Source of the DNA: Seriola aureovittata
Taxonomy: Eukaryota; Chordata; Actinopteri; Carangiformes; Carangidae
DNA: 64,000 bases
Reading direction: 5' to 3'
NCBI RefSeq assembly: GCF_021018895.1
Contig: NC_079368.1
Location: forward strand, 6,880,001 to 6,944,000
This document shows, piece by piece, positions 28,190 to 38,833 of this stretch (position 1 is the stretch's first letter; each line of letters starts with the position of its first letter). The notes under the pieces are model-generated. The model searched no databases. It was not told the origin of the DNA and worked only from the letters and a program-made list of their open reading frames with translations. A program made the position numbers and the translations under genes.

Positions 28190-28286
28190 AATACTTTATT
28201 GATCCCCAGGGAGAAATTAGGTTAGGAGTTACAGTAAGAATAGAGAGTATGGAGTAGGTTATAAAGCTAAAGATAAAAATAAAGAG

Positions 28287-28336
<50 letters not shown>

Positions 28337-28510
28337 CATAAAAGGAAAAAAGTATAAATATGTAAAGAAATGTGTAAGGATATGAGTTTTAAAATCAGAC
28401 TTTTCAAATTGCACTTGCACATCAAATACTTATACGTATACATAAATAAATTATGAAGTAAAGAGAGTGGAGCGTCTTCCCTCACACATGACCTTTGGAT
28501 GGGTACAGAC
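28190..28510 (-). mobile_element. 3' end of a truncated non-LTR retrotransposon (LINE), minus orientation
   Basis: CAGAATACTTTATTGATCCCCAGGGAGAAATTAGGTTAGGAGTTACAG is the reverse complement of the typical fish LINE 3' terminus (AATTTCCCC...GGGATCAATAAAGTATTCTG). The adjacent A-rich sequence with AAATATGTAAAGAAATG, TTGCACTTGCACATC and similar blocks fits the 3'UTR of such elements. An (AT)n microsatellite has grown inside it. No reverse transcriptase coding sequence remains. Confidence 0.75.
28289..28332. repeat. (AT)n microsatellite, 44 bp
   Basis: Pure AT array inside the A-rich part of the LINE 3'UTR remnant. Confidence 0.97.
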
Positions 28511-29384
28511 ATCGACTTCCAGAGAGCACACGAACCTTACAATAACCAAGTTTAATTTTAGCCTGTCATCAAGTTACTCACGGAATTAATGTTAATTTGT
28601 GACACCTGATCTGATATGCCAGCGGAGACGTTTGTCATTTTAACTGGTGAGAGCAACAACCAGCACCCGATAAATGAGAAGGTGCTAGTCTGCCTGGATG
28701 TTTTGTACCCTGCTCTTTGCCAATAAGAAAAAGGAAGAAGAGATAAGTGATTTGTTACATATCTGTGTATTTTGAGTGTTCAGTGTCATTCACTGACGCA
28801 AATATTTTTTTTCACATTCACACACACTAATTTTAACATTGATATGCATCCTTAGGATCAGCTTGGAACGTGTCCGATTTTAATTACAAATTATCCATTC
28901 ATAATTTGGTTGCAGCCCCACATAAATGATGTGTTGCGCATGCCTGGTAGCTATTTGTACCTCAAGTGTTAAGCGCTGAAGATGAATGCAAAGGCAAAAT
29001 CACTGCTGCCGGTTAACGTGCAGCGCTGCATTCACCACCGCAGCACTGAGCTGTAACCCAACACTTGACACTGGTGTTCACCCCGAGCAGCATGGGCAAC
29101 ACAGGAAATCTCCATCCCCCTACACCCCCACCATTCCCTCCCGTGAACTGCTCAGTTACAGCACAGTGAAGCTCTCCTGGGCTGTGGCTGCAGCAGCTAG
29201 CAGTGGACTGTCACGCTCAAATCCCATTGGAGCGTGTGCACCCCATGGCATCAGTAAACACAAACACTTGCAGACATGTTCATGCATGTATGCGCAAAAT
29301 GTCAACAGCTAAGCATGGGCCCACACACACTTCACACAGCCACCCTAACTGCTTAAAAAGAAACGTAAGAGTATAGTGCATTGC

Positions 29385-29387
<3 letters not shown>

Positions 29388-29443
<56 letters not shown>

Positions 29444-29455
29444 GCGTGTGTGTGT
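29388..29455. repeat. (GT)n microsatellite
   Basis: Pure TG/GT for about 50 bp, then interrupted by two GCGT steps before the 3' end. Confidence 0.97.
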
Positions 29456-29640
29456 AATCCCACTGCATTGAAATTCCTGCAGCAGCCCACACAGCACATG
29501 CACATACACACATCGACTTTCTAAACCAAAACACATGTGGAGGGTAATGCGATTACATGGCTCTTTGACAAGAAAACACTTCCTTGCTCAGCTAAAACGC
29601 CAGCAGTGACGCAGGAAAAGAAGGAGAAAAACTCCTGTAA

Positions 29641-29660
29641 ACAACAACAACAACAACAAA
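29641..29660. repeat. Short (CAA)n array
   Basis: Six consecutive CAA/ACA units in an A-rich context. Confidence 0.9.
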
Positions 29661-29734
29661 CAGAAAAGAAACAGCAAGCAAGGTCAGACAAGTATTTGTC
29701 ACCTAGATTAAACAAGTCAAGCTGGGGAGTTGGA

Positions 29735-29753
29735 GGGGTGGGTGGGTGGGGGG
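29735..29753 (+). other. G-quadruplex motif with one-base loops
   Basis: GGGG-T-GGG-T-GGG-T-GGGGGG: four G runs with single-T loops, the arrangement expected to form the most stable parallel quadruplexes. It lies on the plus strand, which is the template strand of the inferred gene. Confidence 0.85.
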
Positions 29754-29939
29754 TCGGTTAAGAAAATATTCCAACCATTTTATGTCTGCTGCCGCCATCC
29801 AAACTTATTCTGTCAGCCTCTGAGTCACATTATTTATAAAGCAGGGAGACAACTATTGACCTCGCCTCTTTTCTCCATAGCATCAGCTGACACTGACAAG
29901 GATGCTCTGGGGGGAAAGAATGCACGATGTGTGAGAGAA

Positions 29940-30012
29940 CGTGTAAAACGAAGAAGAGGGATGAAGCGGAAAAGGAGACGGAGAGAGAGAAGGACAGAGA
30001 TAGAGAGAAATA
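29940..30012 (+). repeat. Purine-rich (GA-type) tract
   Basis: AAACGAAGAAGAGGGATGAAGCGGAAAAGG... continues to AGAGAGAAATAAAA with very few pyrimidines. It is not a simple array. The Arg/Lys/Glu-rich frame across it is a composition effect. Confidence 0.8.
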
Positions 30013-31093
30013 AAACATCTTTTTTGAGATTCCAACCAGAGTGGCTGGCTGCGACTGGAGGCTCCTTTCAGCAAACAGGAGATTTATATGAAAATATTTG
30101 TGTCGTACATCAGTGAGTGAGGATAACTTTGGGTGGAACTTGGAAAGCATCTCTCCCTGCATTTATGAAAACAAATGCTCTGTGGTAAATTAAGGATTTC
30201 TAATAATTTCAGTGAGGACTGGACTTATGTGATCTGTTACCAGAGGAACACAAATAAGTGGCAACAGTTTGATCCTGTTGGGATCTATGGTGTCCACGGA
30301 AATGATTTCATAGTGCTCAGTGGGTTTTCCATCCACAGAGGGATAACCACTAAATATTTATCTTTATCTGTTTTAAGCAGTTTAATTCCCAAAATATTAC
30401 TTTAAAAACCAAGCTGGGCAACGTAATCTTACAGTATATAGTGGTGTCCATATAATACCAGCTTCAGTGCAATATGAAAATGATAGTCCACATTTTACTG
30501 GGAATCTCATCGGCATTCAATGCCAAATTTTACTGCTTGACAGTTTCTGACAGTTTCTCAGTTGTACAGACACATTTCAGTCAGCATCGAAAACATCAAA
30601 AGTCTGGAGGTTCTGAGCACTGCATAGCAAAATATTCTAATTTCTCGACTGTTGACATGAAAAGACGTTGCTAATGTTGAAAAGTTGAGCGTCAAACTCT
30701 AGTCTGCTGTTCAACCTGCCATCTTTACATTGACACATAACCTGCAAAATAATGAATGAAAACAGGGCTGGAAAAAGTGGGTAAAACGTACACAGCAGTG
30801 ATCGATTAAAGTATCATCTGCTACGTCAAGTCCTATCAAGAGCAAGCACTGCTGAGGGATATGAGGAAGGTACAGTGTAAGATGTGCTGGGTCATTATAA
30901 CCTACCAGTTATTTCTGTTAGCTTTTATTGGCGTTTCAAACATACTGAGCCTGCAAAGCATTTGCGTGTGTCGGATTTGGAAACTACAAAGCTTAATGAT
31001 TTGTCAAATCTTGTGAAGTTCAGCTAAAAGGCCAAACCCCAGTAGTTGTCACCATCTTCTTGGTTAATAAGTTATTGAACGTAGTCAAACTAT

Positions 31094-31118
31094 TAAAAAA
31101 AAAAAAAAAAAAAAAAAA
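31094..31118. repeat. Poly-A tract
   Basis: About 24 consecutive A. No element body or target duplication recognised. Confidence 0.9.
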
Positions 31119-32574
31119 GACATTTCGTCTGGTTACACTTGGCTGCAGTCTGCAAATAGGAAGTAGATAGATGTGATATTGAAACAGTGCTCTGCCATAT
31201 TTTGGAATTGTTCCAAAATAATTCCTGACAGATATTTCCTGTTATTTTCAAGGCTTTGTAGCCTGAGTGATTTAAAAGGCAAAACATGCTGTGTATTGTA
31301 TTATATTAACCCGGATCATTTTGAACCCTGCACTTTCTAGAGTGTTGTCAGTCAACCGGACAGACACGAGCCAGTCTCCAGTTCCACCACTAAAACCACA
31401 AACCCACATGAGCAGCCCGAGTCTGGTTTCTCATTCCCGGCGAGATGAGCTCTTCCACCAAAATAGTAGCAACAGCGCCTCAAACCGTGGGAAACAAAAG
31501 CAACGTCAGCAACAATAACAACACAACAGTTGGAGCAGCCTTATTCACAAAGCACAAAGGAGGTGAAATAATGAGATGATGCTGTTATTACAAGATATTC
31601 AAATGACAAAGTGCACTAAAGCCACAAGTGAACATGAAACTGACGCCTTGAATTACCAAGAACCACCAGTGCTACAAAGCAACTTGAGAGTTGCTTGTTG
31701 TGAGGAGTCAGCGACGGCAGCCTGAAGAAACTTAAAATGTTGTCGAGTTAACACCATAATATTTTAAAGGCACAATAAAACGTTTCAACTCCACTGAACC
31801 AGTGGTTGGCCACAAAGTACAAACTCACACTGTGCAGCCCAAAATTGTATTAACTCACAATTTTATTCTATATTCTAGTGAAGATCCTGAAGTTTTTAAA
31901 TATTCCAAATATGTCAAATAAAATCTGGGGGAATTTGGATAAAATAAAGCGAAAAGTATTATTTTTGTTTGATTGACTGCTGCAGCCATAAAAACCAACC
32001 AAGATGTCTAAACATCATATAGCTTCACAAGCTGAGAGACGAAACAGCCTATTTTATATTCTACAGAGAGAGTGTGATAATAAGATTTTTCCAACATAAC
32101 TACTCCTTAATGAGAAGTAAAAGGAGATAACTGGATGTTGATTAAACACCATCTTCGTCTTCATTCATTTCATGTGTGTAAACCAATGTCATATCAGTAT
32201 CAGCTGATTTCACAAGCAATGAAACACACGCTTTCTCACGCTCAGGGGTTTCACTGCTACAGCCTTAATTGGTCTGGTATGACCAGTAGCTTATGATGCT
32301 AATATTAGCTTATATTACCAAACTTGAAATATATATTGCTGTGTAAATAAAATTACTGAGCCAGTAATAAATATATATAAGTATAATCAAATGAGATAAA
32401 ATGCTAAAATAATTAAAAAAATAATAGAATAAATGTTATTTTTGAGCACCTAAATGGTAACATGCTCATCATTTATGGAGGTTCTTTCCTACCTTTTTTC
32501 TAGAGTATGGTCTTTCAGTTTGAAAATATTATTTCTTCAATTCAGGTTCAAATTTTCAAACACTTTCCCTCAAA

Positions 32575-32603
32575 CCCCCCCCCCCCCCCCCCCCCTCTCT
32601 CTC
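32575..32603. repeat. Poly-C (21) followed by (TC)n
   Basis: Twenty-one C then TCTCTCTC. Open frames rich in proline across it are artefacts. Confidence 0.96.
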
Positions 32604-33119
32604 AAATTGCCCCTTATCAAGTGCAAATTTGCTCTGTGCTCCTGCTCAAAACAGTAGACTGCACTCAGTCAAACTGTTGCTGCACTAATGTCCTGTGCTT
32701 CAGTTTGAGTCCCTCTCCTCACAGTCAGGCTGCTTCTGTGCACTCATGAAACTTCTGCTCTCAGATTCAAAATTCACCAAACGTCAAAATTCACCAACCA
32801 ATACAAAGTTAGGTATTACGTTGACCAATGAAATCATCACCACTTATTCAACATTCAACATACCTCACATAGCACAATAACAGTCTACCAGTTACTTTGT
32901 TCGAGATACTTTGTTCGGTTTTTGTTCCCTAAAAACCTCAGCTGTGTATGAGTAACTTATAGCATATGAATATGAAGTTTCTATAATGACACCACCATCA
33001 GGTAATAATGTTATATTCCCACAGCTCGTAACAGACACTGGCGGTGGCTGTTCTCCACACATTTAATGCAACACATGCTTGCTCCTGGGTTTATGTGTTG
33101 AGGTGTATTGTACCTGTTA

Positions 33120-33190
33120 CATCTCTGCTGTGTGTTAATGACTGGTTGCTGTAAAACAAATTGCCTTTCAGGGATAATAAAGATTTACAC
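33120..33190 (+). mobile_element. Second LINE 3' tail
   Basis: GACTGGTTGCTGTAAAACAAATTGCCTTTCAGGGATAATAAAGATTTA follows the pattern GCTGCTGTAA...AAATT...GGGATAATAAAG of a fish LINE terminus, about 450 bp before the copy at 33.6 kb and in the same orientation. Confidence 0.6.
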
Positions 33191-33414
33191 CAGGCTGTTC
33201 TGTGCTATCAACGCTGCCCTTTATCTCCCACATATCTGAGGAGGCGATCACAGTACCAGCATAAAGCAATATGACCCTTTCACCACATCACATCCACCAG
33301 CTACCAGGCCACAGAGACCCTTAAATAAAAACTAGGGCTGGTTTTAGTTCACTCAGGATTCATCTTTTAAAGTCAGGCTTCTATAAAAATTACTTTCCAT
33401 TGCTTTTATTGAAG

Positions 33415-33480
33415 GTGTGTGTGTGTGTGTGTGTGTGTGTCTGTGTGTGCGTGTGTGTGTGCGTGCGTGCGTGCGTGTGT
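33415..33480. repeat. (GT)n microsatellite with GCGT steps
   Basis: GT array interrupted by CT and then by alternating GTGC/GCGT units near its right end. It lies between the two LINE tails. Confidence 0.97.
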
Positions 33481-33559
33481 TTTTTTGTCTGATTGTTGTT
33501 GATTTTTAATGTGGTGGCAATCTCCACATGGATGATTTGTTAAATTACTCCTCATATCT

Positions 33560-33665
33560 TCAGTGCACCACATTGTTCTTGTTCTTATCTGTATCCTATG
33601 CTCTGCTGCTGCTGTGATGACCCAATTTCCCCACAAGGATCATCAAAGTTTCATCTAATCTAATG
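33560..33665 (+). mobile_element. LINE 3' tail, Rex1/L2-like
   Basis: TTCTTGTTCTTATCTGTATCCTATGCTCTGCTGCTGCTGTGATGACCCAATTTCCCCACAAGGATCATCAAAGTTTCATCTAATCTAATGG resembles the 3' end of fish non-LTR retrotransposons. It ends in a short target-like repeat (TCTAA)2. It is truncated, with no coding part. Confidence 0.75.
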
Positions 33666-34657
33666 GACTCTTATTTTTATCATTTCATTTTTTGTAAATC
33701 ACTGTGACAGTTTTGAAGAGCACTACACAAATTGTTGTTGTTATGATGATTAAGGCTCCAATGAAATGACATTTTGCATGTTGATACGTGTGTTATTGTT
33801 GCTGAATTGAAGCTTTGGAAAACTCATGGTATTTATAATATCTAAATGTGACAATTTGCATACCACAAATTACAAGCATACAATTTTTACAGAAAATGAT
33901 TCCTGTCTACTTAAAACAGAGTCACTTATATCACAGAGAAAAGGAAACGGCTGACCTCCCTGAGTATATTGTGATATCATACTGTAGATTGGAAATCAAT
34001 GGAGATTAAATTCAGATTAAAGGCTTCCCATTGACAAAAGGTGGTGGCCAATTGCACAATAAAAATACAATCAAGCATAATGGACCAAATCAGTCAAGTG
34101 TAACTGACACTGACCAGGCATCCTTACACCCTGCTTGCATTGTCCATCACGCCATGGTCTCATCTAGTCCAGTGGGACACGGTCTACATTACTACTACTT
34201 ACATCCACTGCCCAGATTGCTGTGTAATGTGGTATGGATGTTTTACAACCTTCAATGACCATTAGTCACAAATTTTCCAGGGAAATCTCAAAATTTAATA
34301 TATATAATATATGTAGATATTTATCATCCCCAGACAATGCCTCATAGTGTAAAAAGTCTAAGTGATGACAAGAGAGACCTTGGAAAAAATAACATACACT
34401 ATATCATAACATAGACATGACAATTCACACAAAGCAGTCATCACGCCACACACTGACACAATTATTTAAACATTCACAGGTATTATCCAAAATACCCAGT
34501 AGATCTTGTATAGCTAACCTTTTCAGTGATCTGGTGTCATGGTTGTTAAAAGGAAAAATCTAATTAGATTTTTTAGAATCAAAAGAACTCTTTAAAAGAA
34601 TTTGTTAAATAGATCATTTTGGTGTTTTTGGATTTAAGCGCAAGCTTTAAGCTCTAC

Positions 34658-34682
34658 AGTTACAGTACAGTACAGTACAGTT
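34658..34682. repeat. Short (ACAGT)n tandem repeat
   Basis: ACAGTTACAGTACAGTACAGTACAGTT, about five 5-bp units. Confidence 0.9.
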
Positions 34683-35414
34683 ATCAAAAGCAGACTATAA
34701 CCTGGATCGCAGACAAGATTTTTATGGTCAGAGGACAAAAATGAACATTGCAATGCTCAGTTGGACAATAAATGTTATTTATGTTCAGATTCAATAGCAG
34801 GCCTAAATTGATCCTTCTGGGAACCCTTTGCCAACCATCTAGGGACCTCATCTGAAACTACTGGCAACAACAGTCTGAGCTCTACTGGAAATATATGATT
34901 TTAACCAGCTGTAACATGACACATCAAAACCAGAGTCTGTACAATATGTCTGTAAAAGCTGGAGGGAGCCTGTGCTGCTGTTCGCAGTAACTGCATTACA
35001 TTTTGGTAAAATTTGTTCGAGACAATTCATAACACACATATTTACACAGTTCACGGTTCTTTTAGATCAGTCATCTGCTAAGCAGCATGGAATTCATGTT
35101 TATATGTTGGACAATCACACCCAGATGACAAATAATAAACAAACACATTATTATTACTCAGCCTCAGCAGAGGTTTGGTTGTCTGCTGAGTGGCTCCTAG
35201 GTATTATTACGATGCTTCTCATTATTGTTTTTATTATTACTGCCTCTACATCTGAATATTACATTGGTTCGCCATATCTCCTCTGCTGGTATTCCTATAT
35301 GGGTGTAATCCATTGTTATGAACCTGCAAGCGTGGGCTGATGCCAGTGTTCTCCCATCTCGCCTGCATACCAATTAGAGGCTGATTAATGGCAATTTAAG
35401 GAAGCATTTCAGAA

Positions 35415-35427
35415 GGGGGGGGGGGGG
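35415..35427. repeat. Poly-G run (13)
   Basis: Thirteen consecutive G. Confidence 0.95.
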
Positions 35428-35929
35428 TTTCTCTGGAGCTGAGAGTGACCTGAAGGAGAGGGTCCATTACATACACAAACACACACAGACTCACAGATAT
35501 ACATATATAAACACAGTGGACCTTAGGTCAGAGCTATTTATTGTTTGCACTTCTCAGCCATTTCATGGTGACATTTATATACAAGCAGGGAAACTATCAG
35601 CAGACTCAACACTCAGCAGACACCAGTGCAGTGTTCGGTCTCGGGCTGATGGGGACAATTACACAGCTGATCCGCTCTGAGGCCACAGCTGATTTAAAAC
35701 CACCTGAAGTGTGCCGCTTTGCCAATTCCAGGTGAATGTGTGATTAATGATGGCCATGAATCCCACTGAGCCGCGAATGTCTACGCTTCTCTCGCCGCAT
35801 TCTCCTACACGTTGGTATCTTGAGCAACTAAAGCAACACGACTAAGAGTCTTCAGCCATGGTAGCAGCTTTTTGTGGCTGTGCTTAGCACTGCAGTGTTA
35901 AGAGCAAAATGCTATCACTAGCCTAGCAC

Positions 35930-36053
35930 CATGCTCCCCAGATAGCAATATGACACTTTTGGCCTGGGTCCTCAGCCTGAGTCTGGACCATATACTTTTA
36001 CACGTGAGCAGATTCCGGCTGTTATCTTCCAGTATTGGCTGACAGCCAGACAG

Positions 36054-36135
<82 letters not shown>

Positions 36136-36252
36136 AGAATTGGTCCAGATGTGGAAGCAGCATCTGACAATAATGCTGTATATGGACCAGATTTGGGCTG
36201 TGGAACCGGGTGTATACTGGTCCAGAAGAAAACAGGCATGTGGCCCAAGTAT
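35930..36252. repeat. Possible 'ggcccagatctggaccat' dispersed repeat split by a (GT)n array
   Basis: GATAGCAATATGACACTTTTGGCCTGGGTCCTCAGCCTGAGTCTGGACCATATAC lies before the microsatellite. ATGGACCAGATTTGGGCTGTGGAACCGGG...TGGCCCAAGTATGGGC lies after it. Both sides carry related CC/GGACCAGA/TGGGCC words in a pattern seen in fish repeats. Boundaries unclear. Confidence 0.4.
36059..36134. repeat. (GT)n microsatellite, 76 bp
   Basis: Uninterrupted GT array. Confidence 0.98.
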
Positions 36253-36470
36253 GGGCTAACATGCTGATGTTTATCAGTTACAATGTTGACCACGTTCACC
36301 ATCTTAGTTTAGCATGTTCAATTTAAACACAAAGTACAAAATGTCCATCTGCTACTGGTACCAGAGGTGAAGTCATGGAATCACCAAAGTCATCACAATT
36401 CATCCTCTGGAAACCATGAATGTTTGTTCAAAATTCCTCAACTCAATCTGTCCAATAAATATTCCTTATA
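36253..36470 (-). repeat. Reverse-oriented partial copy of the 142-bp-unit teleost repeat
   Basis: The plus strand reads AACATGCTGATGTTTATCAG ... CCATCTTAGTTTAGCATG ... AAACACAAAGTACA, followed by ATCACCAAAGTCATCACAATTCATCCTCTGGAAACCATGAATG. This is the reverse complement of the family seen at 59.1 kb. Only one internal unit and the 3' tail are present. Confidence 0.82.
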
Positions 36471-37997
36471 TTAAAAAGGTGGACCGTGCAACAGACCAAC
36501 TACTATCATGGCTAAAAAGAGCCTGACAGTAGAGTAAGCTTAATTTACATGCGGTGCTACAATATCCACAGTCACGACAGTGGTATTGTTACAATACATT
36601 TTCCACAAACCTCACTGCTTGACTTTGCTGAAGGAGATTAATTTGTTAGAAGTGATTCATCTATTGGCATGTCCTTACCTTCACCTGAGCTTTCCTAGAA
36701 AGCTGTATTCTTGTGTGCACACAAATCAAATACAGTTCATCCTGGTAGGTAGTGCAAGTAACACTAGCCAGGCAGGAAAAAGACTTTTCCCTCTCTTTTT
36801 TCCTTCTCTTGTAGCAACACTACACTACAGAGAACAGCTGGGGGGAAGCAGGGGGGACCAACAGTTCATCTTGTTTGAATAAACTTCTTCAGGCATCCAA
36901 TCCTGTTGAGGCTATAGCTCATAGGCTGTAACATAGCATTGCAACTTTGCAGGTTCAGTCTGAGTCTCTATTAACCGAGCCTCCACTAATGACTTGCCAG
37001 CGGAAGAAAAATATGTTTACAACTCTTTTTTCATCCCTTCATACACGCAGTACATGAGGATAAACATGTACGTGAGAGGCTGCATGTTTGTCTGCCTGCC
37101 TTTGTCTGTGTATGTGTGTGTGTGTGTGTGAACCACTCTGCAGTTAGGATGTCTGCTTTTAGCCGGTCGTTGCAGGCTGATTAACTTTGACAGGCTGCCT
37201 CTCAGACCTACCACAAACACAAGCAGTAAAGAAACCAGGCAGCATTTCCACCGCAGGAGAGTCTGCACACACAGCCTTGACTTGTTCCTGCCCAGATTTG
37301 GGGAATTCAAACAATTAATCCACTAAAACTGAACTATAATCACATATATACACAGCAGCCAAGGTTGTTGAAGGGTAATTTTCTTTGTTAAATACACTGA
37401 TGATGTCCCACTAAATTGTATGAATCTCACAACAACTGGAATTGAAACTGAATGAGGCTGCTTTGGATGCTTGTGGGAAGCCAAACTGGTAACTATAAGA
37501 GCAAAAATCATTTAACATGATGTCAGATTTACAGAAATAAGGTCTGAGGCATTTTCTGTGAGTGCACTGGAGTGGATTTTGCCATTAAAGATGTTATTTA
37601 ATCACTGTCAAAGTATCAAGCTTGTCCTTGTTACTGTTTGACCAATGTTCTCCCGTTATGAAATTGTTCTTTTCTCAAGGAACAGGCAAAGCCGAGAGGG
37701 CTCTACCTATCCAGCTAATTACCTGAAGTCAAATAAAGACTTTAATGGAGGGCTATGACTTTGAGACATTTATAGTGTGTGTTTGGTAAAGGGCCTTCAA
37801 ACAGCAGTTGGAACAGCTTCAGCCTATCGCCTTGTTTTGCAAGAATCTCCAGAGGCAGAGCGTTGCAAGTTGTTTATCTTGTTTCACTTCTTCACATTCA
37901 GCAACTCCTGCTGATATTTAGTCATGTTCTTGATACCTTACAAATGAGTTTCATCTGGGCAAATGGGGAACTGATTTACACTGACAAAACAGATTAA

Positions 37998-38495
37998 GGC
38001 TACATCCACACTAATACATTTTCATTTCAAACTGAAAACACTCTCCATCCAAATGAGCATTTTAGCTCTTTATCAGAAATAACGTCCGTTCATACTGACA
38101 CACCTGAAAACACATGTCACATGACCATTCAAGAAACACTGTGCATGTGCGTGCTGGTGTAAAGAAGAAGCAGACTGTCTATTCTGCAGCTGTTAGAGTT
38201 TAGTTGCAGAAAATACTACAAACGAGGAACAGCAAAGACAGCTGTAGCATTAGAATGCAGAATTTAACTGCACAACATCTGCTAGCAAAGACAACAAGGC
38301 CAGCAACACTTGTAATTCATTATCCATGTTGCTTTCACCACTGACTGATAAGACCCAATTAGGTGGCTGTGGGTGTTTCCAAAAGTGTGTTTTTGAGTTT
38401 TTGCCCGTCGAGACTACAACACAACTCCCAAGTTCTCAAACTAAAATTCTCCATTTTAGGGGCTCAAAAACTCTGTAGTGTGGACGTCTGATATT
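37998..38495. mobile_element. Non-autonomous hAT-like DNA transposon (MITE)
   Basis: The left end GGCTACATCCACACTAATACATTTTCATTTC and right end GAGTTTTTGAGCC/CTCTGTAGTGTGGACGTCTGA are related as imperfect inverted repeats around ACRTCCACACTA. The termini match the 'gactacgtccacactaatacgttttcg' ends of a common fish non-autonomous element. About 0.5 kb, no transposase. Target duplications are not clear, so exact limits are approximate. Confidence 0.7.
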
Positions 38496-38598
38496 ATGCG
38501 GCAGCAAACAAGTCTGAAGAAGTCTGCTATATTTGTCAGTAGTTGTGTAACCTGACTCAAATCAACATTTCAACCAAGACATTACGAGTTCACACTTC

Positions 38599-38833
38599 AT
38601 AAATGAGAACAGGGGGGCGTCGTGTGGCGTAGTGGTCTAAGCAGGCGCCCCATGTGTAGAGGCTACAGTCCTCGCTGCAGTTGGCCCCGGTTCGAGTCCC
38701 GCATCGGACGGCCTTTACTGCATGTCATTCCCCCTCTCTCTGCCTCCCCATTTCCTGTCTCTCTCCACTATCCTGTCCAATAAAGGCACAAAAGCCCCAA
38801 AAAAAAAAAATAAATAAATAAATGAGAACAGGG
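38599..38833 (+). mobile_element. tRNA-derived SINE with intact A and B boxes and 16-bp target site duplication
   Basis: The element has an RNA polymerase III A box (TGGCGTAGTGG, 38625-38635) and B box (GGTTCGAGTCC, 38689-38699). A non-tRNA body follows, with CATGTCATTCCCCCTCTCTC and a CAATAAAGGCACAAAAGCCCC end, then an A-rich/(AAAT)n tail. It is flanked by an identical 16-bp direct repeat, ATAAATGAGAACAGGG, at 38599-38614 and 38818-38833. The head resembles a tRNA but lacks a proper anticodon/acceptor fold, so this is a SINE and not a tRNA gene. The body is familiar as a common teleost SINE tail. The perfect target duplication indicates a fairly recent insertion. Confidence 0.93.

Larger units (their letters stand above)
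30013..33119. other. Intronic DNA with homopolymer tracts only
   Basis: Besides the poly-A at 31.1 kb and the poly-C at 32.58 kb, no element or exon is recognised. A small direct repeat, TACTTTGTTCG/ATACTTTGTTCGG, lies near 32894-32919. Confidence 0.65.
33666..35929. other. Intronic DNA without recognised genes
   Basis: AT-rich sequence with the (ACAGT)n patch and a G run. The stretch 35340-35410 (CTGCATACCAATTAGAGGCTGATTAATGGCAATTTAAGG) looks like conserved regulatory DNA with homeodomain words. The frame at 34972-35340 has no family resemblance. Confidence 0.6.

Noticed and set aside
29730..30116. 128-codon plus-strand frame rich in Arg/Lys/Glu
   Set aside because: Coding appearance comes from the GA-rich tract; no domain and no splice-site support.
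35898..36302. 134-codon minus-strand frame with poly-Thr-His
   Set aside because: Translation of the microsatellite and flanking repeats.
38615..38700. tRNA gene
   Set aside because: A and B boxes are present but no proper anticodon arm or acceptor pairing; A-rich tail, target duplication and SINE body identify a retroposon.
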